Origin: Moraxellaceae bacterium UBA2477
GTDB taxonomy: Bacteria > Pseudomonadota > Gammaproteobacteria > Pseudomonadales > Moraxellaceae
DNA: 28,213 nucleotides
Direction: 5' to 3'
Assembly: GCA_002342025.1 (NCBI GenBank)
Contig: DDPD01000062.1
Coordinates: 20,724-48,936 of the forward strand
The notes beneath the pieces are model-generated. The model searched no databases, was not told the DNA's origin, and saw only the letters and a program-made list of their open reading frames with translations. The position numbers were made by a program, and so were the translations under genes. Of this stretch, positions 7,884 to 16,154 are shown one piece after another (within the stretch, counting starts at the first letter, position 1; each line of letters opens with the position of its first letter).

Positions 7884-9649
7884 TCGGCCATCACAAAATC
7901 AATGGACGCCAGGTAAGCAATCAAATCCGGGATCATGGATCCGCGAATCACCGAGGGAATCTGCTGCAAATGCGCGAACGACGGCGTACGAATACGCGTG
8001 CGATAGCTCATCGTGCTCTTGTCGGACGTCAGGTAATAGCTGTTGATGCCCTTGGTGGCTTCGACCATAAAGCTGGCCTCACCCGCTGGCATCACCGGGC
8101 CCCAAGACACGCTAGTGAAGTGGTGAATCAGCGTTTCGATATCCTGCAGCGTGCGCTCTTTATTCGGCGGCACGGCTAACGGGTGATCGGCTTTATAGGC
8201 ACCGCTTGGCATGTTCTTCAGGCACTGCTCGATAATGCGCAGCGATTGACGCATTTCCTCGATACGCACCACAGCACGATCGTAGGCATCGCCATTTACG
8301 GCCAACGGCACATCAAATTCAAAGTTTTCGTAGCCGGAATACGGACGCGCTTTGCGCAAGTCGAAGTCGACACCGGTGGCACGCAAGCCAGCACCGGTCA
8401 CACCCCATTCAATGGCTTCAGCACTGTTGTACTGCGCCACGCCGATGGCACGCGCTTTCAGCACACTGTTACGCATGGCGGCCTTCTCGTATTCCTTCAG
8501 ACGCGATGGCATCCAGTCGAGGAATTCGCGAACCAAACGCTCCCAGCCCTTGGGCAGGTCATGCGCCACGCCGCCGATACGGAACCAAGCCGGATGCATA
8601 CGGAAGCCGGTGATGGCCTCGATGACATCGTAGGCGCGCTTACGGTCAGAGAACATGAAGAAGATCGGCGTCATGCCGCCGAAGTCCTGAATGTAAGTAC
8701 CCAAGAACAACAAGTGCGAGGTGATGCGGAAGAACTCAGAGAGCATGACGCGAATGGTTTGCACACGCTCAGGCACCTGAATGCCTGCCAGCTGCTCAAC
8801 CGCCAGCACATAGGGCATGTTATTCATCACGCCACCGAGGTAATCAATACGGTCGGTGTAAGGAATGAAGCTGTGCCAAGTCTGACGCTCAGCCATCTTC
8901 TCTGCGCCACGATGGTGGTAGCCGATGTCAGGTACGCAATCGAGAATTTCTTCACCATCGAGCTGCAAAACGATGCGGAAAGCACCATGTGCAGACGGAT
9001 GGTTAGGGCCGAGGTTGAGGAACATGAAGTCGGAGTCATCCGACTGCTTTTTCATGCCCCACTCCTCCGGGTTAAAGCGCAAGGCCTCTTGCTCGGCATC
9101 CTGGCGCAAGGCGGTCAGATGGAAAGGATCGAATTCGGTGGCGCGCGCCGGATAGTCCTTACGCAGCGGATGACCCACCCACGTACGCGGCATGAGTAGG
9201 CGGAACGGCTGCGGATGGCCGGCAAAATTAATGCCGAACAGATCCAGCACTTCACGCTCGTACCAGTTCGCATTCGCAAAAACAGGAATCGAGGTAGGCA
9301 GATTCAGGTCGCCCTCAGAAAGCGCGACCTTGATGCGCACATCCGAATTTCGATCAATCGAAATCAGGTGATAAAACACCGAGTAATCTGCCGCTGGCAG
9401 GCCGTAACGGTGCTTACGCAGACGCTCGTCCACGGCCGACAGGTCGTACAGCATGGAATAAGGCTTGGGCAGCTGCTTCAGAAAACGCAGCACATCCAAA
9501 ATCTGTTCGCGCTTAACCCAGAGTGTCGGCACCTTGTCGAGCGTGGCCTGGAAAATCAGATTTTCCGCGCCAAAACGCTCGCCAAGTTCACGTACTACCG
9601 TGAACTCGGCGCTGGGGGTCGTTTGTTGTGCAAGGACGTCGTCAGCCAT
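7871..9649 (-). CDS. nuoCD: NADH-quinone oxidoreductase subunit CD (fused)
   Basis: This is the natural fusion of NuoC (30-kDa) and NuoD (49-kDa), as in enterics, Pseudomonas and Acinetobacter; many other proteobacteria keep two genes. The NuoD half forms the quinone-reducing site with NuoB. The product is 592 residues from the ATG at 9649. The NuoC part spans about 1-180 (ANWYEREVLDLFGINFAGHP, then HPLRKDYPA). NuoD follows with FLNLGPNHPSAHGAFRI, GYHHRGAEKMAE and, near the C-terminus, IRTPSFAHLQQ and DLIAYLASIDFVMADVDR. A TTG six codons upstream (9667) would extend the frame but adds nothing family-like. A perfect 8-base inverted repeat lies between nuoB and this gene. Confidence 0.96.
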   Translation of the reverse strand: MADDVLAQQTTPSAEFTVVRELGERFGAENLIFQATLDKVPTLWVKREQILDVLRFLKQLPKPYSMLYDLSAVDERLRKHRYGLPAADYSVFYHLISIDRNSDVRIKVALSEGDLNLPTSIPVFANANWYEREVLDLFGINFAGHPQPFRLLMPRTWVGHPLRKDYPARATEFDPFHLTALRQDAEQEALRFNPEEWGMKKQSDDSDFMFLNLGPNHPSAHGAFRIVLQLDGEEILDCVPDIGYHHRGAEKMAERQTWHSFIPYTDRIDYLGGVMNNMPYVLAVEQLAGIQVPERVQTIRVMLSEFFRITSHLLFLGTYIQDFGGMTPIFFMFSDRKRAYDVIEAITGFRMHPAWFRIGGVAHDLPKGWERLVREFLDWMPSRLKEYEKAAMRNSVLKARAIGVAQYNSAEAIEWGVTGAGLRATGVDFDLRKARPYSGYENFEFDVPLAVNGDAYDRAVVRIEEMRQSLRIIEQCLKNMPSGAYKADHPLAVPPNKERTLQDIETLIHHFTSVSWGPVMPAGEASFMVEATKGINSYYLTSDKSTMSYRTRIRTPSFAHLQQIPSVIRGSMIPDLIAYLASIDFVMADVDR

Positions 9650-9683
9650 CAGTCTCGTCGTCAGCAAAAAGTGAATGCTTGCA

Positions 9684-9702
9684 TTGAGCGCTAGGCGCTC
9701 AA
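9684..9702. other. Perfect inverted repeat between nuoB and nuoCD
   Basis: TTGAGCGC and GCGCTCAA flank the 3-base loop TAG, giving an 8-base stem with no mismatch in the 63-base gap between nuoB and nuoCD. No T-run follows in the direction of transcription, so it is not a terminator. A role as an mRNA stability or processing element inside the operon is possible. Confidence 0.55.
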
Positions 9703-9712
9703 CAGAAAATTA

Positions 9713-10390
9713 TCAGACCTGGTCTGGCGTACGCAGATTGACGACCTGAATGCGTTCGTCGTGTTTACGTTCGCGCATCGGCTCCAATTCTGGTTTGTAC
9801 ACACCTTGATCACCGACTGTCCAAGACAGCGGGCGACGCTCCTTGCCCACTTGCTCCTGCAATAGCATGAGCGCCTGCAGGAAGGCTTCCGGTCGCGGCG
9901 GGCAGCCGGGAATATAAATATCAACCGGCAGGAACTTATCCACACCCTGAACCACAGAGTAAATGTCGTACATGCCGCCGGAGTTCGCACAAGCACCCAT
10001 GGAAATAACCCATTTCGGCTCCAGCATCTGTTCGTATAGACGCTGAACCACGGGAGCCATTTTCATAAAGCAGGTGCCGGCCACCACCATGACATCGGCC
10101 TGACGTGGCGAGGCGCGGATCACTTCGGCGCCAAAGCGCGCCACGTCATGCGGCGCAGTAAAGGCCGTCGCCATTTCCACATAGCAGCAGGAAAGACCAA
10201 AGTTGTAAGGCCACAGCGAATTTTTGCGACCCCAGTTCACCGCGCCATGAATCATGTCTTCAAGACGGCCGAGAAAAATACTCTTATTAGCCTGCTCTTC
10301 TACGGGATCCATCACGCCCGTTTGAGTCTGCTGAATCGGGTAGCTGTCGTTGGCGGCGTTGGGGTCAATGCGTGTCAGGGTATATTTCAT
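9713..10390 (-). CDS. nuoB: NADH-quinone oxidoreductase subunit B (cluster N2)
   Basis: NuoB carries cluster N2, the last cluster before ubiquinone. The product is 225 residues (E. coli 220). The four ligands are C68 and C69 (the unusual adjacent pair in GLSCCYVEM), C134 (SMGACANSGGMYD) and C163 (IPGCPPRPEA). The ATG at 10390 has a GAGG about 9 bases upstream and lies 11 bases after the nuoA stop. The N-terminal 35 residues and the Arg/Glu-rich C-terminus are variable in the family. Confidence 0.97.
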   Translation of the reverse strand: MKYTLTRIDPNAANDSYPIQQTQTGVMDPVEEQANKSIFLGRLEDMIHGAVNWGRKNSLWPYNFGLSCCYVEMATAFTAPHDVARFGAEVIRASPRQADVMVVAGTCFMKMAPVVQRLYEQMLEPKWVISMGACANSGGMYDIYSVVQGVDKFLPVDIYIPGCPPRPEAFLQALMLLQEQVGKERRPLSWTVGDQGVYKPELEPMRERKHDERIQVVNLRTPDQV

Positions 10391-10401
10391 GAACCACAGC
10401 C

Positions 10402-10830
10402 TCAGTGATCAGAAGGTTCGGCCGCACGGCGCGCAGCGCGACGTCGACGAGCTTCCGGCGCCCAATCCAAAGCGCCAATGCGCCATAGATAGAACAAGCC
10501 GGCCAGCAGGACGAAAACAAAGAAGCTGACTTCGAAGAAACCCAACCAACCTACTTCTTTTACAGAAATGGCGTAGGCATAGAGAAACAAGGCTTCAACG
10601 TCGAAGATCACGAAGAACATCGCCACTAAATAAAACTTAGCCGACACGCGCAGACGCGCACCGCCACGAGAGACAATGCCTGATTCGAAAGGCTCGTTTT
10701 TAGCACGGCCCCAATCACGGCCACCCAGCAACCAAGGCACAAAGAGCATGAAACAGCACATACCCACGATGCCGACCAGGAAGACACCAAAGGCCCAATA
10801 GCTGGCAACCTCAGTAACGCCAGTTGTCAT
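10402..10830 (-). CDS. nuoA: NADH-quinone oxidoreductase subunit A
   Basis: NuoA is a small three-helix membrane subunit and the first gene of the operon. The product is 142 residues (E. coli 147). Conserved pieces are PFESGIVSRGGARLRVSAKF, with the loop exposed near the quinone site, and YLVAMFFVIFDVEALFLYAY with its buried acidic residues. The ATG at 10830 is preceded by AGGAG at a spacing of 6 bases, a strong ribosome-binding site. The tail is Arg- and Ala-rich (PEARRRRAARRAAE), which is longer and more basic than I would expect for the family. Confidence 0.95.
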   Translation of the reverse strand: MTTGVTEVASYWAFGVFLVGIVGMCCFMLFVPWLLGGRDWGRAKNEPFESGIVSRGGARLRVSAKFYLVAMFFVIFDVEALFLYAYAISVKEVGWLGFFEVSFFVFVLLAGLFYLWRIGALDWAPEARRRRAARRAAEPSDH

Positions 10831-10886
10831 GGCGAACTCCTATTAATATATCGCGGCGGAGCGCCAGACCCAAAAGAGCCGACTCA

Positions 10887-10899
10887 CCCATTGAATGGG
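10887..10899. promoter_or_regulatory. 13-base palindrome in the nuoA leader/promoter region
   Basis: CCCATTGAATGGG is symmetric around its central G. It lies 57 bases upstream of the nuoA start in the gap that must hold the nuo promoter. Its size and place suit an operator for a dimeric regulator, but I cannot match it to a known regulator. It could also be a weak hairpin in the leader RNA. Confidence 0.3.
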
Positions 10900-10959
10900 G
10901 CGCAGGATACTCGTTGAGGCGCCTAATTTCCACACTCCAAATGCGGCCTATGAGTCTCT

Positions 10960-10965
10960 TGTCAA
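10960..10965 (-). promoter_or_regulatory. TTGACA hexamer upstream of nuoA (possible -35 element)
   Basis: On the minus strand a consensus TTGACA overlaps the TGA stop codon of the WS/DGAT gene and points towards nuoA. No good -10 hexamer lies 16-18 bases downstream, so it may be chance or need an activator. It is listed because this 131-base gap is where the nuo promoter should be. Confidence 0.25.
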
Positions 10966-12368
10966 CTTTTCAACTCGCCTGCCACGCCATAGACCTGCTC
11001 AAGTTCGTCCAGCGCATCGCCTAAATAGACGGCGAGTTTTTGTACGCTCGGCAAAGCGACTCTACAAGCCGTGAAGCCAAAATGCATTTGGCCATCGTAG
11101 GACAAGATCGTGATATTGAGCGCTTGGCCGTTGAAAATCAGTGAAACCGGGTAGGCACTAACCAAACGTGCACCATTTAAATACAGAACTTCTGTCGGGC
11201 CCGGCACATTCGATACCATGGTGTTGTACATGGGGCGGCGTGCTCGAGCACCAATACCGGTCATCTGGCCAATCAAGAATGGGGCCATCAGCAGATTGGT
11301 ATAGAGTGTCATGGCAGGCTTGGAGAGTGTGGCTAATAAGTTCTTATTGGCCTGCATGGAGGCCTTGATTGCCTCCAATCGAGCTTTCGGATCCTCAATA
11401 TGACTTGCCAGCGATGACAGTGCCAAGCTAATGCCGTTGCCTTCTCCCGCCTCTTCACGCGTTCGCAGTGACACCGGGATAGACGCCAGCAAGGGCTTTT
11501 TCGGCAGGCCGTTAATTTCCAGCAGGTAGCGGCGCAAGGCGGCAGAGCATGTCGCCAAAACGATATCGTTTAGCGTGCCATTCGCTTTTTCAGCCACTCG
11601 CTTCATGCGCTCAATCGATAAGCTCTGCGTAGCAAAACGGCGTTGCGGGCTGATGCTGCCATTTAATGCGCAGGCCGGTGTGCGATAAGGGCCTATCAAT
11701 CCACTGGCCGGCGATGCCCGCAACATCCTCATCCAAGCCGAAAAAGCCTGACTCAGCACATTGAGCACAGTGGGTCGCGCTAACGCCTGCGCTGACTCGA
11801 TGATTGCTTTCGGAATGCCGGTGTTGCTACGCGGCAAAGGAGGCATGGCCCAAAACGCCGGCATGCCACGCTCATCCGGATTAGGGCTTAAGCAGCGACT
11901 CATGGTGCGCGAACCCGACATGCCATCCATGAGTGCGTGGTGAATTTTAAAATAGAGCGCAAACGTGCCGTCATTCAGGCCCTCAATGAGAGTGCACTCC
12001 CAGAGCGGACGATTCTTATCTAAGGGCTGGCTATGCAGGCGAGACACCAAGACTCCCAGCTCACGCTCACCACCGGGCTTGGGCAGTGCTGCATGGCGCA
12101 GGTGGTAATCAATATCGATATCGTGATCGACTTCCCAAGCGGGAACGACCTTACCCACCATACCGGGCTTTAAACGCAAATTAAACGGCGGCTGATTGAC
12201 AGGGAATTGCCGCATTTGTTCGAGTTGTTCGCTGACCCAATTTTCGCCGCCATCGCTAGGAATTTCGTAACGATGCAGCATGGCCACGTGCATATAAGCA
12301 TCGCGAGACTCTGCATTTAGAAAAAAAGCATCTGCTAAATTTAGGCGCGTAGCCATGACCAGACCCAT
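10962..12368 (-). CDS. Wax ester synthase/diacylglycerol acyltransferase (WS/DGAT family)
   Basis: Members of this family join an acyl-CoA to a fatty alcohol or diacylglycerol, giving wax esters or triacylglycerols that are stored as cytoplasmic lipid bodies. The product is 468 residues, the usual length. The catalytic HHxxxDG motif is HHALMDG (H143, H144, D148, G149), preceded by PLW at 121-123. The ND motif is N267-D268, and the C-terminal domain has NVPGP at 387-391. A second ATG four codons in (12356) gives the N-terminus MATRLNLADAFFLNAES, close to family starts; neither has a good ribosome-binding site. It starts only 12 bases after ubiI, so it is probably cotranscribed with the ubiquinone genes. 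Substrate preference cannot be read from the sequence. Confidence 0.9.
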   Translation of the reverse strand: MGLVMATRLNLADAFFLNAESRDAYMHVAMLHRYEIPSDGGENWVSEQLEQMRQFPVNQPPFNLRLKPGMVGKVVPAWEVDHDIDIDYHLRHAALPKPGGERELGVLVSRLHSQPLDKNRPLWECTLIEGLNDGTFALYFKIHHALMDGMSGSRTMSRCLSPNPDERGMPAFWAMPPLPRSNTGIPKAIIESAQALARPTVLNVLSQAFSAWMRMLRASPASGLIGPYRTPACALNGSISPQRRFATQSLSIERMKRVAEKANGTLNDIVLATCSAALRRYLLEINGLPKKPLLASIPVSLRTREEAGEGNGISLALSSLASHIEDPKARLEAIKASMQANKNLLATLSKPAMTLYTNLLMAPFLIGQMTGIGARARRPMYNTMVSNVPGPTEVLYLNGARLVSAYPVSLIFNGQALNITILSYDGQMHFGFTACRVALPSVQKLAVYLGDALDELEQVYGVAGELKS

Positions 12369-12380
12369 CCATTGTTATTT

Positions 12381-13577
12381 TTATTGGAGGGAAGTATGCA
12401 CCCCTGCCGGCTTCATCGCCACGCTCATAACTGCCTGTTTTAGCAAATGGTTATTGTCAAAATGACGCATCCCCAAATTGCGTAAGACCCGCCACGACGG
12501 TGATTGCTGAGCAAACAACCATTCAAAACCGGTCATGCTATTGAGCAGCAACGCGTTATGGCCACGCCGCTGGCGACTGTATTTACGTAATGCCCGTGTA
12601 TGGCCAATAGACAACCCCGCCTGAAGCGCAGCCAGCAACTCTTGTGCTAACGATGCCGCATCGAGGAAGCCCAAATTTACGCCCTGACCCGCCAAGGGAT
12701 GAATGCTATGGGCGGCATCACCAATGAGTACCAAGCCTGGCTCGCAGTAACGCTCCGCGTGCCTAGCTACCAGAGGAAAAGCCGCACGCGGGCCGACCAA
12801 CTCGACCGCGCCCAGGGTGTTTTCAAAGGCTTTTGCCAAGGCTTGCTCGAAGTCACTGGGTGACGCGGCCAGCATGGCTTGAGCCTGAGAAGTTGGCAGC
12901 GTCCACACAATAGAGCATTGATGTGCGTCGGCGAGGGGCAGGAAAGCCAAGGGCCCCTCAGGGAGAAAGCGCTGCCAAGCGGTAGCGTCGTGGGGCTTTT
13001 CTGTACGTATCGTGCAAACCAAGCCGTGCTGTCCATAGTCTTGCACGCTTGTACTGATGCCGGCCGCTTCGCGAACACGCGACAGCGCTCCGTCGGCACC
13101 GACCAAGAGCGCAGGCTCTATGACGCTGCCATCATCTAAAGTCACCTGCCAACCTTGCTGCAGACGCTGTATCGACTGCACTCGGGCGACCCGCAAGCTA
13201 TCGCCCAACGCTTGCATGAGCAGCGCTTGAACGGCGGCATTCTCGACCAATGTGCCCAGATGCGTCGTTTGAATATCCGCCGCACTAAAGCGCACCTGAC
13301 CGGTGCCATCAGCATCCCAGACCTGCATATGCTGGAAGCGGCACTGACGCAACTGAGCATAGCCTTGCGCACAACCCGCCTGAGCGATCACCGCTTCGCT
13401 GCTTTGATTCAGCGCGGATACCCGCAAGCCAAAATTCGCTTCCGGCGCCGGCATTTCACTGCGCTCTGCATCTACGACGACCACATTAAGCGCAGGACTA
13501 CCCTGTTTCAGCAGCAGCGCAAAGGCACTGCCCACCATGCCGCCACCCACAACTAACACATCGACACGTTCAGACAT
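12381..13577 (-). CDS. ubiI: FAD-dependent ubiquinone biosynthesis hydroxylase, UbiI/VisC type
   Basis: This aromatic-ring flavoprotein monooxygenase of the UbiH/UbiI family adds an O2-derived hydroxyl (probably at C5) to the polyprenylphenol precursor of ubiquinone. The product is 398 residues (E. coli UbiI 400). The N-terminal FAD fold has GxGxxG at G11, G13, G16. The middle DG motif is GADGALSRVREAAG. The GD motif is IGDAAHSIHPLAGQGVNLG with G286-D287. The start overlaps the end of ubiH by 8 bases. Choosing UbiI over UbiF or UbiM rests on the position in the pepP-ubiH-ubiI block and the GDAAH form, so the exact ring position is inferred. Confidence 0.82.
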   Translation of the reverse strand: MSERVDVLVVGGGMVGSAFALLLKQGSPALNVVVVDAERSEMPAPEANFGLRVSALNQSSEAVIAQAGCAQGYAQLRQCRFQHMQVWDADGTGQVRFSAADIQTTHLGTLVENAAVQALLMQALGDSLRVARVQSIQRLQQGWQVTLDDGSVIEPALLVGADGALSRVREAAGISTSVQDYGQHGLVCTIRTEKPHDATAWQRFLPEGPLAFLPLADAHQCSIVWTLPTSQAQAMLAASPSDFEQALAKAFENTLGAVELVGPRAAFPLVARHAERYCEPGLVLIGDAAHSIHPLAGQGVNLGFLDAASLAQELLAALQAGLSIGHTRALRKYSRQRRGHNALLLNSMTGFEWLFAQQSPSWRVLRNLGMRHFDNNHLLKQAVMSVAMKPAGVHTSLQ

Positions 13578-14820
13578 GACTTAACCCCATGGCGTATCGA
13601 GCGACTAGCGGCTTGGCACCGGGCAATAAATCAAACCCTAATAAGCCGATATTGCGCGCCAGCTGCAACAGCGGGTTGGCATTGGAAAAGCCACGAACGA
13701 GGCTGTCTGAGAAGCGGATGATTTGCTGCTGATCCGCCGTTCGCTTAGCTTCATACGCCTGCAAGTGCTGGGCGTTTCCTAAGTCGGTCCCTGCAAGTGT
13801 CGCCTCCCTCAGGCTTTCAACAAGCACCAGCACATCGCGCAAGCACAGGTTAAAGCCTTGGCCCGCCACGGGATGCAGGCTATGCGCGGCATTGCCCAAA
13901 ATCACCGCACGCGGCACGGTTTGTTGATGCGCGACCATGAGTTGCAAGGGATAAGCATGACGCTGACCCACGCGGGTAAAGCGTCCTGCACGACGACCAA
14001 AAGCTTGCTGAAAATCCGCTAAAAACGCTGCATCAGATAGCGCCAGCACGCGTTGTGCTGCTTCGGTTTCTAAAGCCCACACCAAGGAGCGTCTCGTTTG
14101 AGCGGGCTGATCACGGGCATCGGGCAGCGGCAGCAACGCAATAGGCCCGTCCGCCGTAAAGCGCTCAAAGGCAATATGTTCATGGGGCAAGGAGGTGGCG
14201 ATGGTGGTGACCAAGGCCGTTTGGCCGTAATCGTGCCAGCGAGCACCCAGACCCAGCCACTCACGACTGCGTGACTGCGTGCCATCCGCAGCCACCACCA
14301 GCGGCACTCGCAAGGTCGTGGGCTCATCATCGCCGCGCTGCAGCGTCAGCGTCGCTGACTCAGCCGATGTTGCTAGCGCCGTGACTGCCACACCGTCACA
14401 CAAGGTCACCGAGGGGCAGGCCTTCAGTGCAGCCAGGAGAACAACACCCAGCCAGGCATTCTCCATGACTTGACCAAAGCTCTCGACGTGCTCTTCGTCG
14501 GCACGCAGTCGCGACAAACCGAAATGGCCCCGATCGGAAATATGAATTTGATGGATGGGTGTGGCATGCGGCTGTAGCTGCTGCCATAAACCCAGGTCGG
14601 TAAATGCTTGAACCGTCCGGCGAGATAACGCGGTATTACGCGCGTCAAAGCCTGCGGTGTAGGGCAGGGGCTGGCTCAGATCAAGCGCCGGAAAACGTTG
14701 CCCCTCAATTAACACCACCTGCAACTGCGGCAGCTCACGAGCCAGCATCAGGGCTAAAGTAACGCCGACCATGCCGCCACCAATGATGGCGATGTCCGCC
14801 TGCGTCGGGAGCGCCGTCAT
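13570..14820 (-). CDS. ubiH: 2-octaprenyl-6-methoxyphenol hydroxylase UbiH
   Basis: UbiH is a flavin monooxygenase that hydroxylates C1 of the ubiquinone ring. The product is 416 residues (E. coli 392), slightly long. Signatures are IGGGMVGVTLALML near residue 13, the UbiH-typical GFDARNTALSRRT at about residues 57-69, AADGTQSRSREWLG in the middle, and LGNAAHSLHPVAGQGFNL with N310. Asn there in place of the Asp of the GD motif is characteristic of UbiH and separates it from the neighbouring ubiI product. The start overlaps the pepP stop by 4 bases and the stop overlaps the ubiI start by 8 bases. Confidence 0.92.
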   Translation of the reverse strand: MTALPTQADIAIIGGGMVGVTLALMLARELPQLQVVLIEGQRFPALDLSQPLPYTAGFDARNTALSRRTVQAFTDLGLWQQLQPHATPIHQIHISDRGHFGLSRLRADEEHVESFGQVMENAWLGVVLLAALKACPSVTLCDGVAVTALATSAESATLTLQRGDDEPTTLRVPLVVAADGTQSRSREWLGLGARWHDYGQTALVTTIATSLPHEHIAFERFTADGPIALLPLPDARDQPAQTRRSLVWALETEAAQRVLALSDAAFLADFQQAFGRRAGRFTRVGQRHAYPLQLMVAHQQTVPRAVILGNAAHSLHPVAGQGFNLCLRDVLVLVESLREATLAGTDLGNAQHLQAYEAKRTADQQQIIRFSDSLVRGFSNANPLLQLARNIGLLGFDLLPGAKPLVARYAMGLSHV

Positions 14821-16151
14821 GCCGTACCCACCAGTGCTTCAATTTCCGCAATGGTCTTGGGCGCATTCGCACTCAACACATGATGACCCTGAGCCGTGAC
14901 CACCACATCATCTTCAATACGAATGCCGATGCCCCGCCAATGTTCAGCCACCGTTTCATCGTCGGGCGCGACATAAAGACCGGGCTCAACCGTGAGCACC
15001 ATGCCCGGCATCAACGGACGCCACTGTCCATCCACTTGATAATCACCCACATCATGCACGTCCATGCCCAGCCAATGCCCGGTTCGGTGCATATAGAAAC
15101 GGCGGAACGCGTTGCTTTGAATCAGGTCATCTACACTGCCATGCAATAAACCGTGCTCGACCAAGCCCTGTGTAAGCACGCGCACGGCAGCATCGTGAGG
15201 CGCCTGCCAACTGGCTCCCGGCCGCACGGTGGCAATCGCGGCTAATTGCGCTGCCAACACGACTTCATAAAGGGCTTTTTGCGGGGCACTGAAGCGGCCA
15301 TTCACCGGGAAGCTGCGCGTGATATCGGCAGCATAATGGTCTAACTCTCCGCCCGCATCGATCAGTACCAAGTCGCCATCCTGCATGCGTCGGTCATTTT
15401 CACCGTAATGCAAAATGCAGGCGTTAGCGCCGGAGCCCACAATGCTGCCGTAGGCTGGGGCAGCGCAACCCTGCCGAGTAAACGCATGCAGCAGCTCGGC
15501 CTCGAGCTCATATTCGTAGCGTCCGGGCCGCGCCCACGCCATGGCACGACGATGGCCCTCGGCACTGATATCCGCCGCCCGCTGCATGATGGCGATTTCA
15601 GCATCGGACTTAATCAAGCGCAGGGGATGCAGCACGGCATCCAAGAGATGCAAGGCACTGGGGGCTCGAACACCGGCGCGCGTTTTGGTGCGGACAGCAC
15701 TCAGCCAGCCCGACAGGCGCTGATCAAAATCGGGCTGAACACCCATGGGCGCATAGATGCGATCGCGCCCCGCCAACAATGCTGGTAGGCGCTCATCCAG
15801 CTCCGCGATAGGAAATGCTTGCTGTGCGCCAAAATCCTTTTCTGCGCCTTCGGGTCCGGCGCGGTAGCCATTCCAAATTTCCATTTCGCGATCACGAGGC
15901 CGACAAAAGAGCACGAACTCGCCCTCTGCTCTGCCGGGCAAAAGCACCAGTAGCGCTTCCGGCTCAGCAAACCCGCTGAGGTAGTAAAAGTCAGAGTCTT
16001 GTCGAAAACGGTATTCGGTATCACGATTGCGTCGGTAGTGCAGTGCCGCAGGCACCACGGCCACAGCATCACTACCCATCTTGCTCATCAGTTGGGCACG
16101 ACGGTGCGCGAACTCCGTAGCGGAAATTAAGGATTTCAGTGTCGCGGTCAT
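14817..16151 (-). CDS. pepP: Xaa-Pro aminopeptidase P
   Basis: PepP removes an N-terminal residue that is followed by proline; it is a cytoplasmic dimanganese enzyme of the pita-bread fold. The product is 444 residues (E. coli 441). The metal ligands are all present: D265 (LIDAGGE), D276 (ADITRSFPVNG), H359 (RTGHWLGMDVHD), E389 (TVEPGLYV) and E413 (IRIEDD). The N-terminal 170 residues form the aminopeptidase P N domain (FRQDSDFYYLSGF). It sits between ygfB (3 bases away) and ubiH (4-base overlap), the conserved gammaproteobacterial order; its link to ubiquinone synthesis is positional only. Confidence 0.95.
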   Translation of the reverse strand: MTATLKSLISATEFAHRRAQLMSKMGSDAVAVVPAALHYRRNRDTEYRFRQDSDFYYLSGFAEPEALLVLLPGRAEGEFVLFCRPRDREMEIWNGYRAGPEGAEKDFGAQQAFPIAELDERLPALLAGRDRIYAPMGVQPDFDQRLSGWLSAVRTKTRAGVRAPSALHLLDAVLHPLRLIKSDAEIAIMQRAADISAEGHRRAMAWARPGRYEYELEAELLHAFTRQGCAAPAYGSIVGSGANACILHYGENDRRMQDGDLVLIDAGGELDHYAADITRSFPVNGRFSAPQKALYEVVLAAQLAAIATVRPGASWQAPHDAAVRVLTQGLVEHGLLHGSVDDLIQSNAFRRFYMHRTGHWLGMDVHDVGDYQVDGQWRPLMPGMVLTVEPGLYVAPDDETVAEHWRGIGIRIEDDVVVTAQGHHVLSANAPKTIAEIEALVGTA

Positions 16152-16154
16152 CGC

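Noticed and set aside
8183..9199. A 338-codon open frame on the plus strand opposite nuoCD
   Set aside because: It lies wholly inside the conserved NuoD-coding sequence, and the translation (His- and Thr-rich) looks like a shadow frame.
12381..14820. ubiH and ubiI as a recent tandem duplication
   Set aside because: The products share only fold-level motifs (for example GDAAH against GNAAH) and differ throughout, so they are ancient paralogues of the normal pathway.
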